From Roseibium aggregatum (GTDB taxonomy: Bacteria > Pseudomonadota > Alphaproteobacteria > Rhizobiales > Stappiaceae), in assembly GCF_017309185.1 (NCBI RefSeq), contig NZ_JAEKJZ010000001.1, positions 2,542,001 through 2,606,000 of the forward strand: a stretch of DNA of 64,000 nt. Reading direction: 5' to 3'. A model generated the notes under the pieces. The model was not told the origin of the DNA. It ran no database searches and saw only the letters and a program-made list of their open reading frames with translations. The stretch's first letter is position 1, and every line of letters begins with the position of its first letter. A program made the translations under genes and the position numbers. Shown piece by piece: positions 25,460 through 34,472 of the stretch.

Positions 25460-26371
25460 ATGGAGCGCTTCATACGTTTTGCGATCAGTCTTTTTCTGAG
25501 TGGCATGATGGTCTTCACGGGGCTAGGTCTAATTCTCTACTCCCTGGTGAATTTCCACTCCACCTACAAATTCATGGCGACGATGCCCGGCGAGAAAGAG
25601 GCTGGGGCGAGTCTCGCCCTGTTGCTGGCCGATTCCCTTGCTGGTGCGATGGAACAACCGGAACTGTTCCTTCAGCCACCGATTTTGTGGTTGTGGCTTC
25701 TCTTTCCGGCCCTGCTTCTTATTGGGTACGGAATCCGCAGAATGGCCCGCAGACTCATCGACGGCGTCCCCCTGCAGGAAATACAGCGTCCGACATCCGG
25801 CCCCGCTCTCTGGGGTACAACGGTAGCCTTTGTTCTCGGTCTGTTGTTAACCGGCCCCTCCTTCATCAGCGGGGTCATCAAGGCTCCAAAGTCTATTCCA
25901 GCTATCTTTTTCGGTGTGGATGTCCAAGCCCAGACCGTAGCTGTGTGGGAAGAGGACACCAAACGGACTTACGGCGAGAAGGAGTATTACGCCCGGTTTT
26001 TCTTCCCCGCCGCCGGGATGGAACACCAGGCAGAGCTTCAGGTCCGTCGGAGCAGGTTCGACTGGCTGCGTAAGCTGCCAACAGTGCGCCTCACCTATGT
26101 TAGAGGTAACCCTGACGAGATATACCTCACGAACGACATTCCGGGACGGTTGTCATACGCGTGGTCCTTTGTCTGGCGTTTTGCGCTCCTGTACGTCGCG
26201 ATCTGCGGACTACTCAGAAATTTCCTTCCCAAGCGATCTCTCCATACCGGAACCGTTATCGCTCCTGATTTGCACACGACAGGAAATTCAATCCCTTCCG
26301 CTTCACCACAGAACCGTGCCGTCGGCAGCGGCCGACAGAGAAAACAGTTTGGCACGCGCGGCCAGACCTAG
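25460..26371 (+). CDS. Hypothetical membrane protein, DUF3592-like
   Basis: 303 residues. TM segments lie at about 8-32, 72-92, 116-140 and 235-255. A soluble region between the third and fourth (about 150-230; YYARFFFPAAGMEHQAELQVRRSRFDWLRKLPTVRLTYVRGNPDEIYL) resembles the beta-rich extracytoplasmic part of DUF3592 proteins. The C-terminal 45 residues are polar and low-complexity. Composition is a little less GC-rich than its surroundings. The function is unknown. Confidence 0.6.
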   Translation: MERFIRFAISLFLSGMMVFTGLGLILYSLVNFHSTYKFMATMPGEKEAGASLALLLADSLAGAMEQPELFLQPPILWLWLLFPALLLIGYGIRRMARRLIDGVPLQEIQRPTSGPALWGTTVAFVLGLLLTGPSFISGVIKAPKSIPAIFFGVDVQAQTVAVWEEDTKRTYGEKEYYARFFFPAAGMEHQAELQVRRSRFDWLRKLPTVRLTYVRGNPDEIYLTNDIPGRLSYAWSFVWRFALLYVAICGLLRNFLPKRSLHTGTVIAPDLHTTGNSIPSASPQNRAVGSGRQRKQFGTRGQT

Positions 26372-26639
26372 CGAGAAGACCCAGGCTGAAAACTTGTTCC
26401 GCTCCTGAAGAACTGTCACGTATTCACCTAATTGGAACACTCTCCGCGTTCAGGTCAAATATTTTGTGCGGATACCCCTTTGCCGCCCGCTATCCATCGG
26501 AAGATGTAAAAAGCTGGATCTCCGGTGACCTGTCGAAGCCACCGAAAGCCTTGCATTCGCCCGAACATGTCACACCCACAGCCTCAATCGCTTTTGAGGA
26601 TCACAGGTTCCCAAAAAGATCCGCTGTGTATTGGTCTCT

Positions 26640-27812
26640 TCACGCCGTCTTGTTGAAGATTTCTCGCCCGATCAGCATGCGGCGGATTTCAGAGGTTCCG
26701 GCGCCGATTTCGTAAAGCTTGGCATCGCGCAACAGGCGCCCCGTCGGATACTCATTGATATAGCCGTTGCCTCCCAGAAGCTGGATGGCATCAAGCGCGA
26801 GCTTGGTGGCGTTTTCCGCCGCGAAGAGAATCGCTCCGGCCGCATCCTCCCGCGTGGTTTCCCCACGGTCGCAGGCCCGAGCGACCATGTAGACATAGGA
26901 TTTGGTCGCGTTCATGGTGACATACATGTCCGCAAGCTTGCCCTGGACAAGCTGGAACGTACCGATCGGCTTGTCGAACTGTTCGCGCTCGTGCACATAG
27001 GGAATGACGACGTCCATCGCCGCCTGCATGATCCCCACCGCGCCCGCGGCCAGAACGGCACGTTCGTAGTCGAGGCCGGACATGAGAACGTTGACGCCCT
27101 TGCCCACCGAGCCGAGAACGTTTTCCTCCGGAACTTCACAGTCCTGAAACACCAGCTCACCGGTTTCCGACCCGCGCATGCCGAGTTTGTCGAGTTTCTG
27201 AGCCACCGAAAAGCCTGCGAACCCTTTTTCTACCAGAAAGGCGGTAATGCCCTTTGGGCCCGCGTCCGGATCGGTCTTGGCATAGATGATCAGCGTATCT
27301 GCGGTCGGCCCGTTGGTGATCCACATCTTGGAGCCGTTCAGAATATACCGATCGCCTTTCTTTTCGGCGCGCAGCTTCATTGAAACCACATCGGATCCGG
27401 CGCCGGGTTCGGACATGGCCAGGGCGCCGAGATGTTCCCCGGAAACCAGTTTGCCAAGATACCGCTTTTTCTGCGCGTCCGAACCCCAGCGGCGCAACTG
27501 GTTGACGCAAAGGTTGGAATGCGCGCCGTAGCTGAGTCCGACGGACGCCGACGCCCGGCTGACTTCCTCCATGGCGATACAGTGCTCGAGATACCCGAGG
27601 CCGGAACCGCCCCATTCTTCTTCGACAGTGATGCCATGCAGGCCGAGTTCGCCCATTTCCGGCCAGATCTCTCGCGGGAACCAGTCGTCCCTGTCGATTC
27701 TTTCGGCCATGGGCGCGATCCGGTCCTGGCTGTAGGACCGCACGGTATCGCGCAGCATGTCGGCTGTTTCGCCGAGATCGAAATTGAAGGTGGGAAAATC
27801 GTTGCGGATCAT
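26640..27812 (-). CDS. ivd: Isovaleryl-CoA dehydrogenase
   Basis: 390 residues of the acyl-CoA dehydrogenase family. The catalytic Glu is at the isovaleryl-type position, E250 in [13 protein letters not shown]. The position used by short/medium-chain enzymes reads [12 protein letters not shown] without a base. FAD-binding motifs are complete ([32 protein letters not shown]). It oxidises isovaleryl-CoA in leucine degradation and passes electrons to ETF. It is last in the liuR-thioesterase-GNAT-ivd unit, 26 bp after the GNAT gene. Confidence 0.93.
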   Translation of the reverse strand: MIRNDFPTFNFDLGETADMLRDTVRSYSQDRIAPMAERIDRDDWFPREIWPEMGELGLHGITVEEEWGGSGLGYLEHCIAMEEVSRASASVGLSYGAHSNLCVNQLRRWGSDAQKKRYLGKLVSGEHLGALAMSEPGAGSDVVSMKLRAEKKGDRYILNGSKMWITNGPTADTLIIYAKTDPDAGPKGITAFLVEKGFAGFSVAQKLDKLGMRGSETGELVFQDCEVPEENVLGSVGKGVNVLMSGLDYERAVLAAGAVGIMQAAMDVVIPYVHEREQFDKPIGTFQLVQGKLADMYVTMNATKSYVYMVARACDRGETTREDAAGAILFAAENATKLALDAIQLLGGNGYINEYPTGRLLRDAKLYEIGAGTSEIRRMLIGREIFNKTA

Positions 27813-27838
27813 TCTTGCTCCTCCCGGCCCCTTGAGAT

Positions 27839-28288
27839 TCAGGGGCGATCGTACCGCACAAAGTCACTCAAAACGCCGATCCGGTCATAGAGAAGCCGGG
27901 CGCGTTCATTGTAATGATGGGTATGCCAATAGACCTTGCCGCTGGCGTCCGGCTTCGCGTCGGCGGCCGCATAAACGGCCTCGATCAGCTTGCGGCCGGC
28001 TCCTCCGCCACGTGCAAGTTCGCTGACATAAAGATCTTCCAGGTAACACGTCGCCTGCGTCGACCATGTGCTCGCATGGAAAAGGTAATGCACGAAACCG
28101 ACAAGCCGTCCGTCCTGTTCGGCCACAAGCCCGTCATGCCCTTTCGTTTCGGACAACAGCCTGTCAAACAGTGTTTCTGTGACTTCTCCAGGCAGCTCCT
28201 GCTTGTAGAATTCCAGGTATCCCCGCCAGAGGGCCAGCCATTCCGCTTTGTCGGACGGGCGCAAGTCCCTGATGGTCACGTCCGTCAT
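27839..28288 (-). CDS. GNAT family N-acetyltransferase
   Basis: 149 residues: [25 protein letters not shown] at the start, then [28 protein letters not shown] containing the acetyl-CoA pyrophosphate-binding loop (R/Q-x-x-G-x-G/A as [10 protein letters not shown]), and [19 protein letters not shown] at the C-terminus. The substrate is unknown. It lies 4 bp after the thioesterase gene in the LiuR operon. Confidence 0.9.
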   Translation of the reverse strand: MTDVTIRDLRPSDKAEWLALWRGYLEFYKQELPGEVTETLFDRLLSETKGHDGLVAEQDGRLVGFVHYLFHASTWSTQATCYLEDLYVSELARGGGAGRKLIEAVYAAADAKPDASGKVYWHTHHYNERARLLYDRIGVLSDFVRYDRP

Positions 28289-28292
28289 CGGA

Positions 28293-28736
28293 TCAGTCCT
28301 TCATTCCCGAGACGCTCATCAGCGTGAAAAGTCCGGTCGCGACATGCACCTGTTCGGCGTCACCGAGACCGTAGACATCGGCCTTGGCAATGGTCAGGGT
28401 CCGTCCCGGTTTCACCACCCTGCCGCGCGCGATCAGGACCGGCTGCCTGGCCGGGTTGAGCAGGTTGATCTTGTATTCGCTGGTCAGCACGCCGAAGCCT
28501 TCCGCGAACAGGCTGAGTGCCGCGTAGCCCGCCGCGCTGTCGGCGATCGACGACGTGGCGCCGGCATGGAAGAAGCCGTGCTGCTGGGTGAGTTCGGGGC
28601 AAAGTTTCAGCTCCAGATCCACCGCCCCTGGCGAAAGATGGACCAGTTCCGCTCCCAGATGGACCATGAACTTCTGGCTGGCAAAACTGGTTCTGACACG
28701 GTTCTCCCAATCGGGATCGCGCGGTTCCAAGTTCAT
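28293..28736 (-). CDS. PaaI-type hotdog thioesterase
   Basis: 147 residues from the ATG at 28736, which overlaps the liuR stop as TGATG and has GGAGGAAG upstream. The hotdog-fold signature is HGFFHAGATSSIADSAAGYAALSL (about 57-82), with the Asp of the PaaI/DUF4442 active site. It is a likely acyl-CoA thioesterase. Position in the operon suggests relief of acyl-CoA accumulation during branched-chain catabolism. Confidence 0.87.
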   Translation of the reverse strand: MNLEPRDPDWENRVRTSFASQKFMVHLGAELVHLSPGAVDLELKLCPELTQQHGFFHAGATSSIADSAAGYAALSLFAEGFGVLTSEYKINLLNPARQPVLIARGRVVKPGRTLTIAKADVYGLGDAEQVHVATGLFTLMSVSGMKD

Positions 28737-29137
28737 CACACTTCCTCCTGCGTCGCGCCCGGAGCGAGTTCGGCCATTCGGGTGCGTGCCCCGGCCTCCA
28801 CCTCCTCAAGTTCCAGCAGGGTAAGTTCGATGTCCCGCTGCTTTTCCAGAAGCTCTTCACGGCGCGCGGCGATTTTTTTCAACAGCAGCCGCAATTGCCC
28901 GGTCTCTCCAGGTGCGCTGTCGTACATCTCTATGATTTCCTTGATTTCATTCAAGGAAAAGCCGAGGCGCTTGCCTCTGAGGATCAGCTTGACGCGGGTC
29001 CGGTCCCCCTGGCTGTAAAGACGCTGGCGCCCACGCCGGGTGGGCGAGACCAGCCCCTGCGCCTCATAAAACCGCAAGGTGCGCGTGGTGACATCCAGTT
29101 CCCGGGTCAGTTGGGTGATCGTGAAGTACCGCTGCAT
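28736..29137 (-). CDS. liuR: MerR family regulator, LiuR-like (branched-chain amino acid degradation)
   Basis: 133 residues. The N-terminal MerR winged helix (YFTITQLTRELDVTTRTLRFYEAQGLVSPTRRGRQRLYSQGDRTRVKLILRGKRLGFSLNEIKEIIEMY) is followed by a coiled-coil dimerisation helix. There are no effector Cys residues. Co-occurrence with ivd and a matching upstream site (29171-29186) support LiuR, the regulator of leucine/isovalerate catabolism in proteobacteria. It is translationally coupled to the thioesterase gene. Confidence 0.85.
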   Translation of the reverse strand: MQRYFTITQLTRELDVTTRTLRFYEAQGLVSPTRRGRQRLYSQGDRTRVKLILRGKRLGFSLNEIKEIIEMYDSAPGETGQLRLLLKKIAARREELLEKQRDIELTLLELEEVEAGARTRMAELAPGATQEEV

Positions 29138-29170
29138 GCCCTCTCCTTTTGGCGGGCACAGTTCAGCCTT

Positions 29171-29186
29171 TTTACGTTTAAGTCAA
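29171..29186 (-). promoter_or_regulatory. Candidate LiuR operator
   Basis: Read leftward: TTGACTTAAACGTAAA, which matches 14 of 16 positions of a symmetric TTTACGTAAACGTAAA-type LiuR box. It ends 34 bp before the liuR start. The left end TTGACT could double as a -35 element. The consensus is recalled from LiuR regulon work, so the match should be scored with a matrix. Confidence 0.5.
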
Positions 29187-29225
29187 TACGTCTTTGTTTT
29201 TATTTTATTTACAGATGATTAGCAA

Positions 29226-29936
29226 TCACTCAACCAGATCCTCGACCGCTATGCCGGGGCCAAGAACATTCAGATCAACGCTGCCGGAGATTCCCTCGAC
29301 CGATCCCTGATGATGGTATTGCCAGATCGTCCAATCCCTGGCGTAGGAAGGCGACCGCCAGATGGAACGGGTCCACAGACGCCGGTTCAGGCCCTGGTCC
29401 TTCAGATAGGCAACGAAAAAATCCTTCGGTGCGTAAAAAATCACCTGCCGACCCCTGGCCTGTTCGACCTGCGCGGCGAAATCGCTGATCTCCTTGAGTA
29501 CCTCCGTCACCTGCGGGCGCCGTGCGCAATTGCCCGTGAACTCGAGATCGACCATGGGGGCCAGCATCCGGCTGTCTTGCGGCAGCACGCTCAGGAAGTT
29601 TTCCGCCTGCTCGAGCCCCGGTTTACACAAGCTGAAAAAATGATAGGCGCCCCGGGCAATTCCGGCAGCGCCGGCTCCCGCCCAATTGCGGGCAAAGGCG
29701 CCATCCTTGAAGTCGCCTCCCTCACTTGCCTTGATATAGGCAAAGGCAACATCGTCGCCGGCAACCGTCGGCCAATCGATCTCTCCTTGATGATGAGACA
29801 CATCGATACCGCGGATCGGAAATTCGTCCCGGTCAGGTTCCCAGTTCATGAAGAAATACGCCGCTCCGGCAATCGATATCACTCCGCCGACCACAATATA
29901 AAATATGGTCCGCAAAACCGCTTGCAAGAAATTCAT
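29226..29936 (-). CDS. Membrane-anchored GH25 lysozyme-like muramidase
   Basis: 236 residues. An N-terminal TM/signal anchor (about 7-30) is followed by a glycoside hydrolase family 25 domain: IRGIDVSHHQGEIDWPTVAGDDVAFAYIKASEGG, ARGAYHFFSLCKPGLEQAENFL and APMVDLEFTGN with the catalytic Asp-x-Glu, ending DWTIWQYHHQGSVEGISGSVDLN. It cleaves the beta-1,4 bond of peptidoglycan in the periplasm. It may act in wall remodelling or lysis control. It stands alone. Confidence 0.92.
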   Translation of the reverse strand: MNFLQAVLRTIFYIVVGGVISIAGAAYFFMNWEPDRDEFPIRGIDVSHHQGEIDWPTVAGDDVAFAYIKASEGGDFKDGAFARNWAGAGAAGIARGAYHFFSLCKPGLEQAENFLSVLPQDSRMLAPMVDLEFTGNCARRPQVTEVLKEISDFAAQVEQARGRQVIFYAPKDFFVAYLKDQGLNRRLWTRSIWRSPSYARDWTIWQYHHQGSVEGISGSVDLNVLGPGIAVEDLVE

Positions 29937-29993
29937 TTCACCACCCGAACAGTTCCGAAGGCAAATCTTAAAATAGCCGGAACATGTTAATAT

Positions 29994-30416
29994 TCAGGTT
30001 AGGAAGTTTGGCCAGAGAGGTGCAGCGGCCAGTTCCAGAACATTGCCGTCCGGATCGTTGAAATAAAGACTGGTTCCCCCTGCCGGCCAAACCACTTCGC
30101 TGATGATTTCGACCTTCTCGCGGGACAGGAAATCGCGCCAGGGCTGCACCTGGTCCGCGGGGATCTTGAACGCGAAATGACTATGCCCCGACGTGTCATG
30201 GCCCGGCACCATGCCTCCCGGCGTCTCGACATCCTCACCGGTGTGACCGCGATGGAACACAAGCAGCACCTGAGACGGCCCCGCGTCATAGGCATAGAGC
30301 CGGTCGCCGGCGACCATGCGTGTCAGGCCAAGCACGCCTGAATAAAAGGCATGTGCCAATTCCATGTCATCGACATAGACCGCCGTTTCGAGAATTCCCC
30401 CCAGATTTGGCCGCAT
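29994..30416 (-). CDS. VOC family protein (glyoxalase/dioxygenase superfamily)
   Basis: 140 residues from the ATG at 30416, preceded by a G-rich ribosome site; an upstream ATG at 30491 gives an implausible tail. Two paired beta-alpha-beta modules: LETAVYVDDMELAHAFYSGVLGL and GHSHFAFKIPADQVQPWRDFLSREKVEI...SLYFNDPDGNVLELAAAPLW. Metal-ligand candidates are the His and Glu residues of GHSHFAF and NVLELA. The substrate cannot be assigned. Confidence 0.87.
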   Translation of the reverse strand: MRPNLGGILETAVYVDDMELAHAFYSGVLGLTRMVAGDRLYAYDAGPSQVLLVFHRGHTGEDVETPGGMVPGHDTSGHSHFAFKIPADQVQPWRDFLSREKVEIISEVVWPAGGTSLYFNDPDGNVLELAAAPLWPNFLT

Positions 30417-30604
30417 GCCACCCCCCCCTTTGTCAAACACGCCCCGCGAAAGCGGTTGGCTCAAGGCATCAGGTCCGCACCAGCTTCCCAACCTAGCATG
30501 CCGGAAGGACGACCCGGATCACAATCCCGGTCCCCGTTCGGACACTCCTCTGCCAGGCCGGTCTTCGCGCAGCGCAAGACCCCGGAAACCACGGACAGGA
30601 CAGC

Positions 30605-32479
30605 GTGCAATATCAGACGGTACCGAAAACAGACGCTCAACCGCTTCAACTCAAGATCAAGGAAGGCATGACCTGCCTGCAGACGAAGCAGTACGACAAG
30701 GCCGCGGCAATCTACAAGTCCGTGGTCAAGAAACTGCCCAAGTCGCCGGAACTGCAAAACCTTCTGGGAACCGCCTATCAAGGCCAGCAGAGATACGGCA
30801 AGGCAGCCGATTGCTTCAGGAAGTCCCTGAAACTGACAGGGCAGAACAGCGCCACCCTGATAAGCTTGGCCCGTTGCCAGTTTCTTGCCGGCGAGAGCGC
30901 CGAAAAGGTCCTCGACACGCTGGATGCGGCAGTTGCGCTCGATCCCGAGCGCATGGAAACCGTCGCGCTTAAAGTCGACGTGATGGTCAAGGCCGGCCGC
31001 TACGCCGACGCCTTCGAACTCATCAAGCGCCATGCCGCGACCGACACCCCAGACATCGTCTTCCTGAGATACTGCGTCAGTGCGTTTGCGAAGGTCGAGC
31101 AGCGCAAAGCCGCCTGCGCCTTCCTGAACCGGATGATCGAACTCGACCCGGACACGGTTACCCATTACGCGGACCGGGCATGGCTGAGAATATCAGACGA
31201 GGATTATTTCACCTGCTTTGACGAACTATCCCAGGCGCTGCTCAGGTTTCCGGCGGACCTGAACCTGTCCCTCCTGTTCTCGGAGCTTCTGCTGAGACTG
31301 TCCAGGCACCACGAAGCCCTGAAATACATCGAGTACTACACGAAAAACGTGCCCGACAGCGGCATGGGCCATCTGATCCACGCGCATATTCTGAACCAGC
31401 TCGAACGCTATGACGAAGCTTACGATGCAATCGTCTTGGCCGAAGAACATCGCGCGGAGAAAGCGGAACAACTCAAATGGATCAAGTCCAACATTGAACT
31501 CGCACGCGGCAATCTGAAGGAAGGCTGGGAACTCCACCCGGCCCGCTTCCACGAAAAGGGAGCGAAGTGGTGGGACTACCCGGCCCCCTTGTGGAACGGC
31601 GAAGACCTGACGGACAAGGCGATCCTGATCTGGTCGGACCAGGGGCTGGGAGACACGATTAAATCGACGACGATGCTATCGGACCTGAAACAGATGGCCG
31701 GCAAGGTCATCCTTGAAACAAATCCGCGCTTCGTTCCGTTTTTCTCACAGGCCCTGGAAGGCATTGAGTGCCGGCGCATCGGCGGTTCCCCGGGGCAGAA
31801 CTCCGCGCCGCAGGATGATCCGGACCGGGACTATGACTTCGTCTCCAACACCACCGACATCGCCCGGTTTCTGCGCCCCTCCCTGGCAAGTTTCGACAAG
31901 CTTCGCTGCCCGTCCATCCGTTTCGACAGGGAAAAAAGCCTAGGCTTCATGGAGCGTTTACCCGGGGCGGCCGACAAGCCTGTCATCGGTCTGTGCTGGC
32001 GGTCCAAGAAGATGGAGGCCTACCGGGCGCGCTACTACATGACCGCGGAGCAAATGTGCGCGATCGTGGAAAGCGAGGACGCGGTGTTCCTCAATCTTCA
32101 GTATCTCGCCCACCCTCCGGAACTCAAGGCGCTGTCATCCGTGCCAGGACGCGCGTTTCATCATTTCGAGGATGTCGATCTTTACAACGATCTCGGTTCC
32201 GTGGCGTCGCTGATCGCCATTTGCGACGTCGTCATCTCGGCCAACACCAACATTGCCGACCTGGCGGGTGTGATGGACGTTCCCTGCGTCCGCTTCGGGG
32301 GCACCTCCGTGCCCTTGACCCTCGGCAAGGACTACGTCCCGTGGAGTCCCTCCGTCACCTTCGTTCGGGTCGATGAACGGGAGCTTGCTCACCACATGAT
32401 CCCCACCATCCTGGAAAAGACCCACGGGTACCTGAAAGACGTTTTCCCGCAGGCGAAAAAGAAGCGCCTTGCGATTTAG
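30605..32479 (+). CDS. TPR protein with GT-B type glycosyltransferase domain
   Basis: 624 residues from the GTG at 30605 (AGGA 5 nt upstream). The N-terminal ~290 residues are tandem tetratricopeptide repeats (YDKAAAIYKSVVKKLPKSPELQNLLGTAYQGQQRYGKAADCFRKSL and onward). The C-terminal ~300 residues look like a GT9/GT41-type transferase: ILIWSDQGLGDTIKSTTML, PVIGLCWRSKK and ICDVVISANTNIADLAGVMDVPCVRFGG. This resembles bacterial proteins used for protein or flagellin glycosylation. No partner gene is adjacent. A terminator follows. Confidence 0.8.
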   Translation: MQYQTVPKTDAQPLQLKIKEGMTCLQTKQYDKAAAIYKSVVKKLPKSPELQNLLGTAYQGQQRYGKAADCFRKSLKLTGQNSATLISLARCQFLAGESAEKVLDTLDAAVALDPERMETVALKVDVMVKAGRYADAFELIKRHAATDTPDIVFLRYCVSAFAKVEQRKAACAFLNRMIELDPDTVTHYADRAWLRISDEDYFTCFDELSQALLRFPADLNLSLLFSELLLRLSRHHEALKYIEYYTKNVPDSGMGHLIHAHILNQLERYDEAYDAIVLAEEHRAEKAEQLKWIKSNIELARGNLKEGWELHPARFHEKGAKWWDYPAPLWNGEDLTDKAILIWSDQGLGDTIKSTTMLSDLKQMAGKVILETNPRFVPFFSQALEGIECRRIGGSPGQNSAPQDDPDRDYDFVSNTTDIARFLRPSLASFDKLRCPSIRFDREKSLGFMERLPGAADKPVIGLCWRSKKMEAYRARYYMTAEQMCAIVESEDAVFLNLQYLAHPPELKALSSVPGRAFHHFEDVDLYNDLGSVASLIAICDVVISANTNIADLAGVMDVPCVRFGGTSVPLTLGKDYVPWSPSVTFVRVDERELAHHMIPTILEKTHGYLKDVFPQAKKKRLAI

Positions 32480-32501
32480 ATCGCCATCAATCAGATAAGG
32501 C

Positions 32502-32526
32502 CCGGCTGTGTAGCCGGACCCTTTTT
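32502..32526 (+). terminator. Terminator after the TPR-glycosyltransferase gene
   Basis: GGCCCGGCT-GTGT-AGCCGGACC, a 9-bp stem with one mismatch, followed by CTTTTT. It lies 23 bp past the stop and just ahead of the convergent ohr stop. Confidence 0.8.
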
Positions 32527-32530
32527 CCGA

Positions 32531-32956
32531 TCAGGCAATCGACAGTTTCACGTCAATATTGCCGCGAGTTGCGTTGGAATAGGGGCAGACTTCGTGCGCC
32601 TTGACCACGAGGTCCTGCGCGACCTCCTTGTCCAGGCCGGGGAGCGAAACCTCCAGCGCGACCTCCAGCCCGAAGCCTCCTTCCGACCGCGGCCCGATGC
32701 CAACGGTGGCAACAATGGCCGTATCCGCCGGTACGGCGACCTTTTCCTGACCGCCGACAAACTTCAGCGCTCCGATGAAACAGGCCGCATAGCCTGCCGC
32801 GAAGAGTTCCTCCGGGTTGTTGCCCGCCCCACCGGCTCCGCCGAGTTCCTTCGGCGTCGCGAGATCGACCTTCAAGGACCCGCTCAGGGTTTCCGCGACA
32901 CCGTCGCGGCCACCGGTCGCCTTTGCCTTCGTTTCGTAAACGACATTCACAGCCAT
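32531..32956 (-). CDS. ohr: Organic hydroperoxide resistance protein (OsmC/Ohr family)
   Basis: 141 residues from the ATG at 32956 (AGAGGAG upstream). The two catalytic Cys are in the Ohr context: first in AAGYAACFIGALKFV, second in AHEVCPYSNATRGN. TPKELGGAGGAGNNPEELFA is the family signature. It is a cytosolic thiol peroxidase that reduces organic and lipid hydroperoxides using lipoylated proteins. It is divergent from ohrR across a region with two palindromic operators, so peroxide-inducible expression is expected. Confidence 0.95.
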   Translation of the reverse strand: MAVNVVYETKAKATGGRDGVAETLSGSLKVDLATPKELGGAGGAGNNPEELFAAGYAACFIGALKFVGGQEKVAVPADTAIVATVGIGPRSEGGFGLEVALEVSLPGLDKEVAQDLVVKAHEVCPYSNATRGNIDVKLSIA

Positions 32957-33012
32957 CGTTTTCTCCTCTGTCTTCACCAGTTCAACCAACTCACTTTATA
33001 TCGCTTACGTTA

Positions 33013-33090
33013 ATATCGTGCACGATATAAATATCCACATATGCCGCCGCCGCCAGCTCGTCAACCTCTTGCGATCATATCGTGCACGAT
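33013..33090. promoter_or_regulatory. Two OhrR-type palindromic operators
   Basis: ATATCGTGCACGATAT (33013-33028, perfect 16-bp palindrome) and a second copy with the perfect 12-bp core ATCGTGCACGAT (33079-33090). Both lie in the 148-bp ohr/ohrR divergent region, about 60 bp and 15 bp from the two start codons. The sequence and place fit OhrR repression of both genes. Confidence 0.8.
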
Positions 33091-33104
33091 TTATAGATTG
33101 CGGA

Positions 33105-33815
33105 ATGAGCGAGACAACAGACCAGATGTCCCTACTGGACGCGATCGGTTTTTCCGTGCGCAAGGAAACCGAAAAGGCGAAACAGCCGCCCGAAGTCAAA
33201 GGCTCCGGCGCAGCCGCCAAGCCCAGGAGGAAAAAGCCTGCCAGGCAGAACGCACCAGATGTGGAAACAGAAACGGATATCCGGGTTCCGGAACAGGCAC
33301 CGAGCGCGCCTGAAAGCCGCCAGGAGCCCGCGCTCCCCGCACCCGAAGCCGCCGTTGAAACGGATGAGCTGCCTGAAGGTCCCCTGCCCCTCGACAAGTA
33401 TCTCTGCTTCGCGCTTTATTCGGCGAACCACGCCATGCACGGCGTCTACAAAGTGCTTCTGAAGGAAATCGGGCTTACCTATCCTCAGTTTCTGGCCATG
33501 ACCGTTTTGTGGGAGACAAACAACGTTCCAGTCGGTGCGATCACCTCAAAACTGCAGCTCGACACCAACACGCTGACACCGCTTCTGAAGCGTCTGGAAG
33601 CCATGGAACTGCTCACGCGAACGCGCAACGTCAAAGACGAGCGCCAGGTGATCCTGAAGCTCACCCGAAAAGGCCGCGCCCTGCAGAAGAAAACCGCCCA
33701 TTTCGGGAACTGCGTCTTCGGCGCGACCGGCATGCAGCTCGAGGAAGTCGCCGATCTGCAGCGCAAGATCATGAAGCTTCGCGACAATCTGCGGCAAGCG
33801 GAGCCAAGCTCCTGA
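33105..33815 (+). CDS. ohrR: OhrR-like MarR family peroxide sensor with long N-terminal extension
   Basis: 236 residues from the ATG at 33105, just after the second operator. Residues about 93-236 are a MarR/OhrR domain: LDKYLCFALYSANHAMHGVYKVLLKEIGLTYPQFLAMTVLWE, with the peroxide-reactive Cys101, and the winged helix KLQLDTNTLTPLLKRLEAMELLTRTRNVKDERQVILKLT. Residues 1-92 are a Lys/Pro/Ala/Glu-rich low-complexity extension not present in typical ~150-residue OhrR. The start could instead lie nearer the MarR domain, but no better ATG with a ribosome site is visible. Confidence 0.88.
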   Translation: MSETTDQMSLLDAIGFSVRKETEKAKQPPEVKGSGAAAKPRRKKPARQNAPDVETETDIRVPEQAPSAPESRQEPALPAPEAAVETDELPEGPLPLDKYLCFALYSANHAMHGVYKVLLKEIGLTYPQFLAMTVLWETNNVPVGAITSKLQLDTNTLTPLLKRLEAMELLTRTRNVKDERQVILKLTRKGRALQKKTAHFGNCVFGATGMQLEEVADLQRKIMKLRDNLRQAEPSS

Positions 33816-33875
33816 ACTGGAGCCCCCTCTCCTTGAGCGTCTTCTTCAAAGAAAGACCGCAGCGTGTGCCGGATT

Positions 33876-34472
33876 CTATCCGCCGGCCCTCAACAGCGTT
33901 TGACAGAGGGTCCGTTTCAGGACGCTTGACGCATCCTGCGTGCTCCAGCGGCAGTCCTCGGTCAGCAGTCCCCACACCTGCACACTGAAGGAAGCCCAGA
34001 GAAACTCGGACGCTGTCTGAGCACTCCAGACCGGCTGCAAGGCCCGGTCGTTTTCGAGAGAGCTGGTCAGAACCTTCAGCCAGGCTCTCAAGTCGGACAT
34101 CCTGTCCTCCCATGCGGCCGAGGCATCTTCATCCGTCTTCCGGAGCCGGATCAAATCGCTCGCGACAGGATAGATTTCCCGCACGAAACATATCCAGACA
34201 TCGATCGTTACCCTGAGCCGCTCCTCCGGATCCTGCAAATCGAACGCGGTAAAAAGACTGTTCTTGATGTCAAGCCGCTCATCGGCCCGACGGACCAGCG
34301 CCAGAATCAGCCCGCCCCGGGACCCGAAATGGTCATAGACCGACTGTCGGCTGACGCCCGCGGCCTTGGCAATTTCCCCCAGCGAAACCTCCGCTCCCTG
34401 CTCGGAAATCAGACTCCAGGCCCTGTCCAGAATCTCGTTACGGGTTCGCTGCACCCTGCGCTGACTTGACAC
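33876..34472 (-). CDS. TetR/AcrR family transcriptional regulator
   Basis: About 198 residues from the GTG at 34472. The helix-turn-helix is RNEILDRAWSLISEQGAEVSLGEIAKAAGVSRQSVYDHFGSRGGLILALVRR, with a helical ligand domain behind. An ATG at 34523 is in frame but would place both operators inside the coding region and abut the divergent gene start, so it is less likely; the true start is uncertain. It probably represses the divergent DUF1330 gene. Confidence 0.85.
   Translation of the reverse strand: MSSQRRVQRTRNEILDRAWSLISEQGAEVSLGEIAKAAGVSRQSVYDHFGSRGGLILALVRRADERLDIKNSLFTAFDLQDPEERLRVTIDVWICFVREIYPVASDLIRLRKTDEDASAAWEDRMSDLRAWLKVLTSSLENDRALQPVWSAQTASEFLWASFSVQVWGLLTEDCRWSTQDASSVLKRTLCQTLLRAGG

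Noticed and set aside
26372-26639. Possible gene between the DUF3592-like gene and ivd
   Set aside because: The 268 bp contain only a short open frame without a ribosome site or family resemblance; treated as intergenic.
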